Assembly (NCBI GenBank): GCA_030834695.1
Contig: JAUQXK010000066.1
Coordinates: 1-42,761 of the forward strand
Length of the DNA stretch: 42,761 nt
Reading direction: 5' to 3'
Source: Desulfobacterales bacterium
GTDB taxonomy: Bacteria; Desulfobacterota; Desulfobacteria; Desulfobacterales; SpSt-501
Every line of letters begins with the position of its first letter. The first letter of the stretch is position 1. The notes beneath the pieces were generated by a model. That model was not told the DNA's origin. It saw nothing but the letters and a program-made list of their open reading frames with translations, and made no database searches. The translations under genes and the position numbers were made by a program. Below are positions 1-7,823 of this stretch, one piece after another.

Positions 1-108
1 GAGAATCTCATACGGTATTTCGACAACAAAAAACATGCCGGAACCAGCAGTTGTTGCTCTTGAGGTAGGGGCGCCGAGGGGAATGAGGCTGCAAAATGGA
101 GGAGATTA

Positions 109-708
109 ATGAACCCATACGCCATCTTTCCGGAACGCGGGGTTCATGAAAGTGGGGCCGTTTCGGACACTTTCCGGTCACTGGGAATCCATAGCTTTCT
201 TGAGGCATGCCGGTATGTTCACGAACTGCCTTACGGCTACAACTCAGACCGCGACGATCTAATGATCCTGTTCAAGGAGAAGATGGGCACCTGCAGCACC
301 AAGCATGCGGTCATCGCAACGCTTGCAGCCGAACTCGGCCTGGCCATCAGCAGGGGAGTCGGCATCTACCCGATGACAGAAGCAATTGTGACCGGGGCAT
401 ATAAAATTTTATCCGAATACGGTTTGCCATATGTGCCGATGATCCACTGTTTTCTGGAATATGAAAATTATCGGGTCGATCTGACCGAGGGGAACCGCAA
501 CGGGAAAAATCGACCGATAGATGACTTTCTCTACACGGACCGGGTTGCGGCCACTATTTCCGCCAAGGACGAATACATGATCTACCGAAAAGCCTTGAGC
601 GAAGTCATTCTTAAACGCGCCGAACTCAAGGGCGTTGACATCAAGCGCATCCTGCATGCCCGGGAAGAGGGGCTCATACTCTTGAAGGCGAACATTCAAA
701 TGCCTTGA
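109..708 (+). CDS. Transglutaminase-fold (papain-like) conserved protein
   Basis: A 199-aa soluble protein with no signal peptide. Cys62 in the stretch GTCSTKHA, His113 in MIHCFLEY and Asp124 in YRVDLTEG follow the Cys-His-Asp order and spacing of transglutaminase-like enzymes. That fold covers cysteine peptidases, amidases and peptide:N-glycanase-like proteins, so the substrate cannot be named. The ATG is preceded by GGAGG at good spacing. The stop lies 11 bases before the arsN2-like start, with that gene's ribosome site directly downstream, so the two are probably co-transcribed. Nothing in the protein itself points to arsenic; a link would rest only on the neighbours. Confidence 0.75.
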   Translation: MNPYAIFPERGVHESGAVSDTFRSLGIHSFLEACRYVHELPYGYNSDRDDLMILFKEKMGTCSTKHAVIATLAAELGLAISRGVGIYPMTEAIVTGAYKILSEYGLPYVPMIHCFLEYENYRVDLTEGNRNGKNRPIDDFLYTDRVAATISAKDEYMIYRKALSEVILKRAELKGVDIKRILHAREEGLILLKANIQMP

Positions 709-719
709 TGGAGGCGCAT

Positions 720-1145
720 ATGAACACCTTCGCGAAACCGAGCGAGACAGCCGCAAAACAACTGCTTTCCGAGTCGGGCTTGCCGATTGAAGACATCACC
801 GCAAAGCATCTGCAGCATTTTTTCTCCTGCGGGCCAGGCCCGGACCTTGAAGGGCTGGTCGGGCTTGAGCTTTACGGCGAGGTAGCATTGCTGCGGTCTT
901 TAGTCGTAGCACCCAACCAGCGAGGGTCGGGGCTGGGCTCTCGGCTGGTCGAGCACGCCGAACACTATGCGCGCGATCGAGGGGTAAAATCCCTCTACCT
1001 TCTGACAATGACTGCCGAAGCGTTCTTTCTGCGCCGCGGGTATGCCCGGCTTCTGCGCGAAAATGCCCCTGAAGCCATTCGAAACACAAAGGAATTCAGC
1101 GGGATCTGCCCTCTAAGCTCGGCTTTCATGGTCAAGAATCTATGA
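720..1145 (+). CDS. arsN2: ArsN2-like GNAT N-acetyltransferase
   Basis: A 141-aa single-domain GNAT acetyltransferase. The acetyl-CoA loop reads QRGSGLG (residues 67-73), after the beta4 strand LLRSLVVAP. The C-terminal part FFLRRGYARL is the usual GNAT ending. Length and the repeated pattern (SGLP near residue 20, GLVGLE, LYLLTMTAEAFF) match the ArsN2 family found in arsenic resistance clusters. ArsN1 enzymes acetylate organoarsenicals such as arsinothricin; the ArsN2 substrate is less settled. The start at 720 is chosen because GGAGG sits at 710-714, five bases upstream; in-frame TTG 705 and ATG 708 overlap the preceding stop. It converges on arsM, which supports the arsenic assignment. Confidence 0.8.
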   Translation: MNTFAKPSETAAKQLLSESGLPIEDITAKHLQHFFSCGPGPDLEGLVGLELYGEVALLRSLVVAPNQRGSGLGSRLVEHAEHYARDRGVKSLYLLTMTAEAFFLRRGYARLLRENAPEAIRNTKEFSGICPLSSAFMVKNL

Positions 1146-1209
1146 AAACTTTGTAACAGTCAACTTGTGGCGCCTTGTGCCATGCAATGGCGCAACCGCG
1201 TTTTTTATG

Positions 1210-1258
1210 GTGGGTGTGGCTTCCAGCCACGATAATCGCGGCAAGATGCCGTTCCCAC
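1210..1258. repeat. REP-like palindromic unit
   Basis: Two perfect small hairpins lie side by side: GTGGCT-TCC-AGCCAC (1216-1230) and CGGCA-AGA-TGCCG (1239-1251). They are enclosed by an outer pair GTGGG (1210-1214) and CCCAC (1254-1258), so the whole unit can fold as a three-way cruciform. This resembles bacterial REP/BIME units placed between convergent genes. No second copy was found in this window. Confidence 0.55.
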
Positions 1259-1282
1259 AAAATCCTCCTAACCCCCTTGCAA

Positions 1283-1312
1283 GACAATCCGCACCCCAAG
1301 GTGCGGATTGTC
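1283..1312 (-). terminator. Perfect 13-bp hairpin after arsM
   Basis: GACAATCCGCACC (1283-1295) pairs perfectly with GGTGCGGATTGTC (1300-1312) around the loop CCAA. It begins four bases beyond the arsM stop codon, in the gap between convergent arsN2 and arsM. Neither flank has a clear T tract, so termination may be Rho-assisted, or the hairpin may protect the 3' end of either transcript. Confidence 0.6.
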
Positions 1313-1315
1313 GAA

Positions 1316-2146
1316 TCAGCCCGCCTTGGTCGCAACCACCTTGATGCTCACGATCGATTTTCCGATTTCCTTGACCTTATCGGGCGTGAGCCTGGCCTCT
1401 TCGATGATCGCCTGGACGACCGGGTCCGCTGCCGCTTCTCCCAGATAGAAAGGACTCTCGCCGACCACCTCCACGGCCGCAAAACCGGCTTCGGTGAGCA
1501 TGTGGAGGTAGTCGTTCTTGAGGCTCGCGCCGGCCACGCAGCCCAGGTATGCCGCCGCTGAGTTCGCCAGGACCGGGGGCAACGGCCGCAGCAGGACGAC
1601 ATCGGAAAGCGTCAGCTTGCCGCCCGGCTTCAGAACCCTGAACGCCTCTGTAAAGACTTTCGGCTTGTTGGGCGACAGGTTGATGACGCAGTTGGATAGG
1701 ATGACATCCACGGAATTGTCGATCACGGGCAGGTACTCGATGTCGCCCAGCCGGAATTCGACGTTGCGATACCCGCCCTTTTTGGCATTCTCCCAGGCCT
1801 TCTTGACCATCTCCGGGGTCATGTCCACCCCGATCACCCGGCCCTGTTCGCCGACGGCTTTGGCCGCCAGAAAGCAGTCGAACCCCGCCCCCGAGCCGAG
1901 GTCCAGCACGGTCTGCCCCTCCCGGAGAGACGCGAGCGCCACGGGATTGCCGCAGCCAAGCCCGAGATTCGCCCCCTCCGGGACCTGGTTCATCTCATCG
2001 CTGGAATACCCGATCATTTCCCCGATCGTTTGGATCGATGCACTCGAGCCGCAGCAGGACGACGGAGCTCCGCAGCAGGGCCTGCTTTCCATGGCGACGC
2101 GGCCGTAGCCTTCCTTCACCTTGTTTTTGATTTCCTGGTGTTCCAT
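1316..2146 (-). CDS. arsM: Arsenite S-adenosylmethionine methyltransferase
   Basis: 276 aa, cytoplasmic. SAM motif I is LDLGSGAGFD (residues 81-90). The cysteines expected of As(III) methyltransferases are present: Cys65 (GLGCGNP), Cys153 (SNCVINLSP) and Cys203 (YLGCVAGAS). An N-terminal Cys-rich stretch (Cys24, 25, 31, 32) is typical of bacterial ArsM. The enzyme methylates trivalent arsenic stepwise to methylated, partly volatile products. The ATG at 2146 is preferred over GTG 2149 because GGAGG (2156-2152) lies five bases from the ATG. It is the second gene of a unit with the AbrB-like gene, 40 bases apart, and shares that gene's operator-covered promoter. Confidence 0.93.
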   Translation of the reverse strand: MEHQEIKNKVKEGYGRVAMESRPCCGAPSSCCGSSASIQTIGEMIGYSSDEMNQVPEGANLGLGCGNPVALASLREGQTVLDLGSGAGFDCFLAAKAVGEQGRVIGVDMTPEMVKKAWENAKKGGYRNVEFRLGDIEYLPVIDNSVDVILSNCVINLSPNKPKVFTEAFRVLKPGGKLTLSDVVLLRPLPPVLANSAAAYLGCVAGASLKNDYLHMLTEAGFAAVEVVGESPFYLGEAAADPVVQAIIEEARLTPDKVKEIGKSIVSIKVVATKAG

Positions 2147-2186
2147 CACCGCCTCCAGTGACCATGTATTTTAAAACAACTGACCA

Positions 2187-2465
2187 TCAGGACGCTATAA
2201 TGTCCTTCATCATCGGCCCCAGCATGCCCTTCACCATGTTTGCAAGGGAATCGGCCTTGACCATGGTAATGCAGCACGTCTGCCCATCCTTTTCCCAGCC
2301 GATCAGCACCAGCTTGTCTCCTGCCTGGATACCGGCCTTTTCACGAATGGTCTTGGGCAGCACCATCTGGCCCTTCTCGTCCACGCTGACCATCGCCTCC
2401 ACCTGGCAGCACCCAGGGCCGACGCCCGAAAAACACGACAACGCTTTATTCTTTTTTGCCGCCAT
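2187..2465 (-). CDS. AbrB/SpoVT-family small protein with Cys pairs (HgcC-like?)
   Basis: A 92-aa protein with a central AbrB/MazE swapped-hairpin domain (SVDEKGQMVLPKTIREKAGI, about residues 27-46, followed by AGDKLVLI). Unlike standard AbrB proteins it has a Cys-rich front (CFSG...GCCQVE) and a second Cys pair (TCCITM), suggesting soft-metal or metalloid binding. Related proteins next to mercury-methylation genes have, from memory, been called HgcAB-associated; hgcA and hgcB are not in this window. The start at 2465 has GGAGG eight bases upstream; GTG 2474 is too close to that site. It leads the arsM unit and may be its regulator, but this is inference from position and fold. Confidence 0.75.
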   Translation of the reverse strand: MAAKKNKALSCFSGVGPGCCQVEAMVSVDEKGQMVLPKTIREKAGIQAGDKLVLIGWEKDGQTCCITMVKADSLANMVKGMLGPMMKDIIAS

Positions 2466-2502
2466 GCGGATCACCTCCGACCAGTTCGTAGTTTTTTAGG
2501 AA

Positions 2503-2533
2503 TTCAAAATAGTAAGAAAATTTTGAACGTCAA
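2503..2533 (-). promoter_or_regulatory. Promoter of AbrB-arsM unit covered by palindromic operator
   Basis: On the minus strand a -35 TTGACG (2533-2528) is followed after 16 bases by a -10 TATTTT (2511-2506). A perfect inverted repeat, TTCAAAAT and ATTTTGAA separated by 9 bases (2503-2510 and 2520-2527), spans the spacer and the -10. This is the classic placement for a repressor. No arsR is in the window; the AbrB-like product or a distant ArsR are candidates. Confidence 0.6.
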
Positions 2534-2643
2534 GAAATATCGTCCAATCGACCGGCGCGGGGGATTGCCCCGGGACCGCCCACTTTGGACAACGGCGCAG
2601 GCTGCGTTATCTTTTCTCATCCCGAAACTACAGAGCGTCTATT

Positions 2644-3279
2644 ATGGCGAACCTCAGGTTGCGACTACCGGTCATTTTCAGATGGTTGATCTGGACGACA
2701 GCGGCATGCTGTCTCTCCACAGCAGGCCACCCGGCAAGCGTGCCAACCGGCCCAAGCCGTTCGGGAGGTGAAATCGCCATCTACCATTTGACGCCCGACG
2801 AACGGGGCGGCAAAGCCTATCAGCTGGTTTATCTGGTGCGGGTGCCGCTGGATGTGTACTGGAATTTCAAGACCGATTTCGACAACGATTTCTTGTTGGA
2901 CAACAAATACATTCGCGAGCACCGTTTCGTTTCAAGGTCCGACGACATTGTAATCACCGAAGACAAATATACCAACACTCCCGACGTTTTCTTCATGTGG
3001 CAGACCACGGTTCGCTCGAACGCCCATCGCCTGGATTTTGTGCTCATGAATCCTAAAAATTGCAGCCAGCTCTTCCATTATGGCTCCATAAAGATGGAAG
3101 CGGTCGAGGAGGGAACCCGGGTGACCCAGATGGCCTATTTCGACTTCATCGGCGCCTCGCTCTGGGCGGACTATCCCTGGGGCGGGGGGATGAAGGATTT
3201 CTTAACGTACACGGCGCGCTGGGAGCAGGACATCGTTTTACGTCTCAAGAACCGATATTCCGGCAAGACCGCCCAATGA
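2644..3279 (+). CDS. Exported SRPBCC/START-like protein
   Basis: A 211-aa protein with a basic start and a hydrophobic segment (about residues 9-28, ending near an AGHPAS stretch), consistent with a signal peptide or anchor. The remainder has the alternating strand pattern of the SRPBCC (polyketide cyclase/START) fold: a start like VRVPLDVYWNFKTDF, a middle with ITEDKYTNTPDVFFMW, and an end with a long C-terminal helix (GGGMKDFLTYTARWEQDIVLRL). Such domains bind hydrophobic ligands in a deep pocket. No strong ribosome site precedes the ATG. The next gene starts 15 bases later, so the two form a pair. Family placement rests on pattern only. Confidence 0.6.
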   Translation: MANLRLRLPVIFRWLIWTTAACCLSTAGHPASVPTGPSRSGGEIAIYHLTPDERGGKAYQLVYLVRVPLDVYWNFKTDFDNDFLLDNKYIREHRFVSRSDDIVITEDKYTNTPDVFFMWQTTVRSNAHRLDFVLMNPKNCSQLFHYGSIKMEAVEEGTRVTQMAYFDFIGASLWADYPWGGGMKDFLTYTARWEQDIVLRLKNRYSGKTAQ

Positions 3280-3294
3280 ACGCGGTGAGGCAAT

Positions 3295-4809
3295 ATGGAT
3301 GACACTCGAGAATTGAGCCTCAGGCAGCTATGGGCTCCCGTTTTCTTGGCATTTCTGCTGACAGCCTGCACCATCATACCCGCTCCGACCCGGTCGCCCC
3401 ACATCGGCGGGGGCGGCGTGTTAGGGGGATGCGCGGACTTTTTCGCCTCGCTGGATGGACGCGCGTCGGAGTCTCAGGCATTGGATCCGGGCGCCTTCCG
3501 GGTGGAAGGGTACCCTTACTTGCGCACGAATCGTTTTCTGGCGTCCTTTCGCGAAGCGGCTGCGGACAAGGCCGCCTTCGCCGTATGGGTGGACCGAATG
3601 CAGGCGCTCGATCAGGAGTCCCGTCGGCATGAAATCGCCAATCTGCCGGCAGCGGCCGAGCCGCCCGCCGGCACTCTAAACGGCGCGGCAGAACTCAACG
3701 CCAGGGTAGCCAACTGCGGCAACCTTCTGAAAGCGGCGGACTTTCAGGATGCCGAATCCCGGGTGGCGCTGGGAAATAAAACCAGGGTGCCGGATGAGTA
3801 CCTGGCTCTGCCGCGGATGCTGGGCCTTTATCCCTTGACCAGCCTTTTTATCTCTAATGGCGTGCGGAACTGGCATACCGAGGCCCGCAGGGCCTTCTCC
3901 ACCGACCCTCCGGTCGGGTGGCGGGCCATTCGCTACGTTCCGGAGAAAAGCACCGAATTCTCAGATAAGAGTCAAATAGTCGCGTCGACCAGACGCGACA
4001 TCCTGGGAATACCGATCTACTCTGCAACCGACCTGGAGGCCCTCTTTTGGATGTATGCCCCGGTCTGGGAAGTCCAGACGGAGGCCGAATACGATCGGAT
4101 CGGCGTCCCGATCTGGACGCCGAGAGGAGAGCTCGGCATCGACACCCGGCAGCCGGCGACGTACACGCTGCTTTCGTTTACGCGTTTCGGCAAAGAGATC
4201 CTGACTCAGCTCAACTACATCATCTGGTTTCCCGCACGGCCCAAAGAGCATGCTCTGGACATCTACGGAGGGCTGCTCGACGGTGTGAACTACCGTGTCA
4301 CGCTGGACAGGAACGGGAAGCCCCTGCTTTACGAGACGATTCACAATTGCGGCTGCTACTACGAAGCCTACCCCACCGAGCGGCTGCGGGTTCGCGAGAA
4401 GATAGAATACGCCGAACCGCCGCTGATCCTCAGAGCACCCGAGTTGACACCTATAAATGAGCGCATGACCGTGGCCATGGAAACCCGGACGCACTATGTC
4501 CAGCATCTCTACCCGCCTGCCCGCCGGCCTCATCCCGAAGCGATGGCCTATACTCTCGAGGACTACAGCGCGCTTCGCAGCCTCCCCGATTCAAAAGTCG
4601 GCCGCAGAAGCATGTTCAGCCCCGACAGCCTCGCGCCGGGGAGCGAGCGGCTGGAGCGCTTTATCCTCTGGCCAACCGGCGTGGTCTCCCCCGGTGCCAT
4701 GCGCCAATGGGGCCGCCACGCTGTTGCCTTCGTGGGCGAACGCCACTTCGATGACCCGGATTCCATGGATAAAATGTTCATCGATCCGATGCGAAGCGAA
4801 GCTCCCTGA
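3295..4809 (+). CDS. Large lipoprotein of unknown family
   Basis: A 504-aa protein with a signal sequence and lipobox (FLAFLLTAC, lipidated Cys25), so probably anchored to the inner or outer membrane. I do not recognise the family. Visible features are a long mixed alpha/beta body with many Arg and Pro residues, a HNCGCYY motif (His350, Cys352, Cys354) that could bind metal or form a disulphide, and a C-terminal region (WPTGVVSPGAMRQWGRHAVAF) that looks conserved in style. The SRPBCC-like gene lies 15 bases upstream, suggesting that the two act together in the envelope, perhaps on a lipid or other hydrophobic compound. That role is inference only. Confidence 0.65.
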   Translation: MDDTRELSLRQLWAPVFLAFLLTACTIIPAPTRSPHIGGGGVLGGCADFFASLDGRASESQALDPGAFRVEGYPYLRTNRFLASFREAAADKAAFAVWVDRMQALDQESRRHEIANLPAAAEPPAGTLNGAAELNARVANCGNLLKAADFQDAESRVALGNKTRVPDEYLALPRMLGLYPLTSLFISNGVRNWHTEARRAFSTDPPVGWRAIRYVPEKSTEFSDKSQIVASTRRDILGIPIYSATDLEALFWMYAPVWEVQTEAEYDRIGVPIWTPRGELGIDTRQPATYTLLSFTRFGKEILTQLNYIIWFPARPKEHALDIYGGLLDGVNYRVTLDRNGKPLLYETIHNCGCYYEAYPTERLRVREKIEYAEPPLILRAPELTPINERMTVAMETRTHYVQHLYPPARRPHPEAMAYTLEDYSALRSLPDSKVGRRSMFSPDSLAPGSERLERFILWPTGVVSPGAMRQWGRHAVAFVGERHFDDPDSMDKMFIDPMRSEAP

Positions 4810-5106
4810 AAAATCTGCGAACGCCCCGAAAGCCTTGGTAGCGAGTTCCACCAGGTGCATGGGTACCGCCCTTTGCTAAAAGCTGAAGGCGAGAGGTTCC
4901 CTGCTTCAATTTGAGAGGCCTATGCAGCGAGGGCATCCGGGACCGTCCGCAAACACATTATTATGTTCTTCAACTCTTGAATTAAATTTTTTTCTTGACT
5001 TACTCTCTTCCCCCATGCCAGGTTTGAAATCATAGCATACTGATGGAGTTGGGATTCCACGCTTCTGGGGTGTGCTTCACCTCTTCCTTCAAAAAGAACA
5101 GCGACC
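4810..5106. other. Intergenic, AT-rich leader before the Rieske operon
   Basis: No gene is seen here. The stretch from about 4958 to 5000 is AT-rich compared with its surroundings and must carry the promoter of the Rieske-cytochrome b operon. There is a TTGACT at 4995-5000, but no acceptable -10 lies 16-18 bases after it, so I do not call a promoter. Confidence 0.4.
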
Positions 5107-5619
5107 ATGCTCGAGAACAAAGTCAGTATCTCCCGGCAAACCGCAGTAGAAAATCAGTTCCAGATCTCGCGCCGTGCATTTCTTACGACGTCCGTGCTGG
5201 CAGGCGGCGCGGTCGTTCTGGCGGCCATCCCCATGGTGTCGATCGTTGTTCTTCCTTCTCTGAAAAAAGGCACTGGCAAATGGGTCGATTTCGGCAAAGC
5301 GGACAAGCTGCCTCCGGATGATTTCAGCATGCTGTCCTACGAGTTCATGACGAAGGACGGCTGGATTGACCTGCCGCAGCGAGGGTTTGTCTGGGCCAAG
5401 ACCGATGCCAAGAACGGCGTCAAAGTCTTTTCTTCAACCTGTTCCCATCTGGCCTGCAACGTCATCTGGAACAGGGACACCCGCATGTTCGAGTGCCCTT
5501 GCCACACAGGGCGATTCGACCCGGACGGACTGCCGGTGGCAGGCCCCCCAAAGAAACCGCTTTTTCTTCTGCCGCATAAAGTCGAAGAGGGCAAAATTCT
5601 GGTTCACATAACCCTTTAA
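5107..5619 (+). CDS. Rieske [2Fe-2S] protein of a bc-type complex
   Basis: 170 aa. The N-terminus carries a twin-arginine signal/anchor (SRRAFL, residues 21-26, then a hydrophobic segment to about 49), so the cluster is exported folded by Tat and stays anchored in the membrane. Rieske box 1 is CSHLAC (Cys112, His114, Cys117) and box 2 is CPCHTG (Cys130, Cys132, His133). Cys112/130 and His114/133 should bind the cluster, and Cys117/132 form the stabilising disulphide. The box pattern is that of high-potential quinol-oxidising complexes, not dioxygenase ferredoxins. It is the first gene of a four-gene unit with cytochrome b and two haem proteins, and would pass one quinol electron to the periplasmic acceptor. 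Confidence 0.92.
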   Translation: MLENKVSISRQTAVENQFQISRRAFLTTSVLAGGAVVLAAIPMVSIVVLPSLKKGTGKWVDFGKADKLPPDDFSMLSYEFMTKDGWIDLPQRGFVWAKTDAKNGVKVFSSTCSHLACNVIWNRDTRMFECPCHTGRFDPDGLPVAGPPKKPLFLLPHKVEEGKILVHITL

Positions 5620-5652
5620 CCCGCGCCCACCATCGGGCGAAGGAGGCCAATC

Positions 5653-6642
5653 ATGCAGAAACCAATGAAACTTGGCATTCTGACATGTGTCCTGCTGTGT
5701 GTCCTGGGGCTGTTCCTTTTATCAAACAACGTCACCGGGGCCGCCAAACAGACCCTGACCGCCGGCTACTCGAAGGCGGCCCCCACCGGCCTGGATGACC
5801 CGCTATGGGGGAAAATCAAGCCGCTTGAGGTCCCCTTCGACGGCAAGGAGATCTTTGCAGGCAAGAAAACGGCGGTAACCACCAAAGCCGTCTTTACGGA
5901 CAATGAAATCTATTTCTGGTTCAACTGGAAGGATGCCACCCTGAGCGTAACCAAGGAAGCCTGGAAGTTCGACGGACAGGCCTGGTCGCGCCTTAAGGGC
6001 GACGAGGACCGGCTTTCGCTTCTGTTCGAAATCAACCGCATCAACAACTTCGCCACCAAGGGCTGCGCCGTGACCTGCCATGTCCCGCCGGGAGCGCCCA
6101 ACGCTAAGGAGGGCAAGTTCGGCACCGCGACCGATGCCGAGAAGGGCGACCTGTGGCACTGGAAGGCGGCCCGCTCCGATCCTGCCGGCTATGCCGACGA
6201 CGGCTACCTGGCCAAAATCAGCGACACCAAGGGCGGCCGCAAGGGGGATGCGGGCAAGGGCGGCGACAAGCAGAACATGACTGCTGACAAATCCAAGCCC
6301 ATGTACATGCTGGCCCCGGGCAAGAAGCTAGCCAAGAACAACATCCTGTTGGCAGCCGACGCGGTTGAAATCGCCGACTATTCGGTCTTCAAAACCGGCG
6401 ATGTCGTCACCTCCCGCATGCCGATGGCTGCGGAAGGTTCGTTTGGCGACATCAAGGCCGTCAGTCGCTATGCGGACGGCGCCTGGACGGTGATTCTCTC
6501 CCGCAAGCTGGATACGGGGCACGATGACGATGTGACCTTCAACCCCCAGAAGAAATACAGCTTTGCCATGGCTCTGTTCGACGACTCCAAGGACCAGGAT
6601 TCGTATGATTCGGAAGTTCTGACCCTGGAGTTCAAGAAATAG
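5653..6642 (+). CDS. Ethylbenzene-dehydrogenase-type haem-binding protein 1
   Basis: 329 aa with an N-terminal signal segment (hydrophobic residues 7-29, ending at an Ala-rich site), so periplasmic or membrane-tethered. The body matches the EB_dh/DMSO-reductase haem-subunit family (PF09459-like beta sandwich): WGKIKPLEVPF near residue 52, VFTDNEIYFWFNWKD at 80-94, GDLWHWKAARS at 165-175, and a final FAMALFDDS. It also contains C138-AVT-C142-H143, a CX3CH sequence that could hold a covalent c-type haem with an unusual spacer. GGAGG is well placed before the ATG. A paralogue follows cytochrome b in the same operon. Probable electron acceptor from the Rieske protein, standing in for cytochrome c1; haem content is not proven. 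Confidence 0.85.
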   Translation: MQKPMKLGILTCVLLCVLGLFLLSNNVTGAAKQTLTAGYSKAAPTGLDDPLWGKIKPLEVPFDGKEIFAGKKTAVTTKAVFTDNEIYFWFNWKDATLSVTKEAWKFDGQAWSRLKGDEDRLSLLFEINRINNFATKGCAVTCHVPPGAPNAKEGKFGTATDAEKGDLWHWKAARSDPAGYADDGYLAKISDTKGGRKGDAGKGGDKQNMTADKSKPMYMLAPGKKLAKNNILLAADAVEIADYSVFKTGDVVTSRMPMAAEGSFGDIKAVSRYADGAWTVILSRKLDTGHDDDVTFNPQKKYSFAMALFDDSKDQDSYDSEVLTLEFKK

Positions 6643-6684
6643 CAAGCATGTCCTTGATAAACAGGCCCCCCGGGATGGAATGCC

Positions 6685-7764
6685 ATGACCGAAGCGCAAT
6701 CTGAAACCACGGAACAGGAACCGCTTTTTGCAGCAGCTGGGGGAGGTTTGGCTATACTGCTCAAGGTGGAAGTGCCTGCGGATGCCATCTGCTGGCACCG
6801 GTTTTTTGGAGCGATGCAACTGGCGCTGCTTTGCCTGCTGTTTCTCTCCGGGGGGTTGATGGCTTTTGCCTATACCCCGGTTCCGGGCACAGCCTATGAC
6901 AGCGTCGATTATTTTCAATTCAGCCTCCCGCTGGGAAACGTAGTACGCGGGTTGCATCACTATGCATGGAACCTTCTGCTGATCGTCATGGGGCTGCACT
7001 TACTCAGAGCGCTCATCCTGGGGGCCTACAAGGCCCCCAGGCAAATCGTCTGGATCTCCGGGGTGGCGTTTTTTCTGGTTATACCGTTATTTATCATCAC
7101 CGGCGACCTGCTGCCCTGGGACCAAAAGGGATATTGGTCAACTCAAGTACGCTTCAGCATCATCGCCTCTATCCCGGTGGTCGGGGATTTTCTCGTACAG
7201 CTGTTTCGCGGCGGCTCCCTGACCGGAATTGTCGCCTTGACCCGCCTTTACGTTCTGCACATCCTGCTGCTGCCCTGCGCCCTCGTTCTGCTGATCGGCT
7301 TGCACCTGTATTTCCTGGCCACCCGGGGGATTTCGGGGCCCCTGTCAGACGATGAGATCCCAAGGCCGAAAGCCCTTTTCATGCCGACCATCGTCAACCG
7401 CTGGCTGGCACTATTCATCCTGACTGCGATCGGGATGGGACTTGTCGCCTGGCATTGGCCGGCCGCTCTCGGTGATCCGGCCGATCCGACTGATTCTGCG
7501 TTCATTCCCCGTCCGGAGTGGTGGGTGTTGTTTCTGAACCAGCTGGTCGCCATTTTCAAAGGCCCGTTCATGGTCCTCGGATCGGCGATCATCCCCGGAG
7601 GGCTGGTCTTTTTGCTTGGGGCGTTGCCCTTCCTAGACCGCTCGCCCGAACGCCGCCCTTCCAAGCGCATGGGCGTCATGGTGGCAGCGGCAGTAGTTCT
7701 GGCAGCCGTGACGGTTCTGTCCGTCATGGGGTATGTCGAGCACTTCGTGCGGCCTGAACATTGA
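6685..7764 (+). CDS. Cytochrome b (fused b6/subunit IV type)
   Basis: 359 aa, mostly membrane helices. Four haem-ligand histidines are visible in two helices: His91 and His105 (13 residues between) and His192 and His207 (14 between, the spacing seen in b6 and Firmicute forms). The quinol-site signature normally written PEWY reads PEWW (residues 277-280). The PWDQKGYW stretch (144-151) and VLFLNQL after PEWW fit the Qo region. The protein combines the b6 part with subunit IV-like helices in one chain. It lies between two haem proteins and after the Rieske gene, so it is the quinone-binding core of this complex. The start ATG has GGGATGG upstream. Confidence 0.92.
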   Translation: MTEAQSETTEQEPLFAAAGGGLAILLKVEVPADAICWHRFFGAMQLALLCLLFLSGGLMAFAYTPVPGTAYDSVDYFQFSLPLGNVVRGLHHYAWNLLLIVMGLHLLRALILGAYKAPRQIVWISGVAFFLVIPLFIITGDLLPWDQKGYWSTQVRFSIIASIPVVGDFLVQLFRGGSLTGIVALTRLYVLHILLLPCALVLLIGLHLYFLATRGISGPLSDDEIPRPKALFMPTIVNRWLALFILTAIGMGLVAWHWPAALGDPADPTDSAFIPRPEWWVLFLNQLVAIFKGPFMVLGSAIIPGGLVFLLGALPFLDRSPERRPSKRMGVMVAAAVVLAAVTVLSVMGYVEHFVRPEH

Positions 7765-7823
7765 GGGTTTCATAAAGTGATTTTGGACGCTGCATCATCG
7801 GAAGGCACGAAAAGAGGTAGGCC

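Noticed and set aside
4995-5023. Promoter for the Rieske operon at TTGACT
   Set aside because: No sequence resembling a -10 box lies 16-18 bases downstream.
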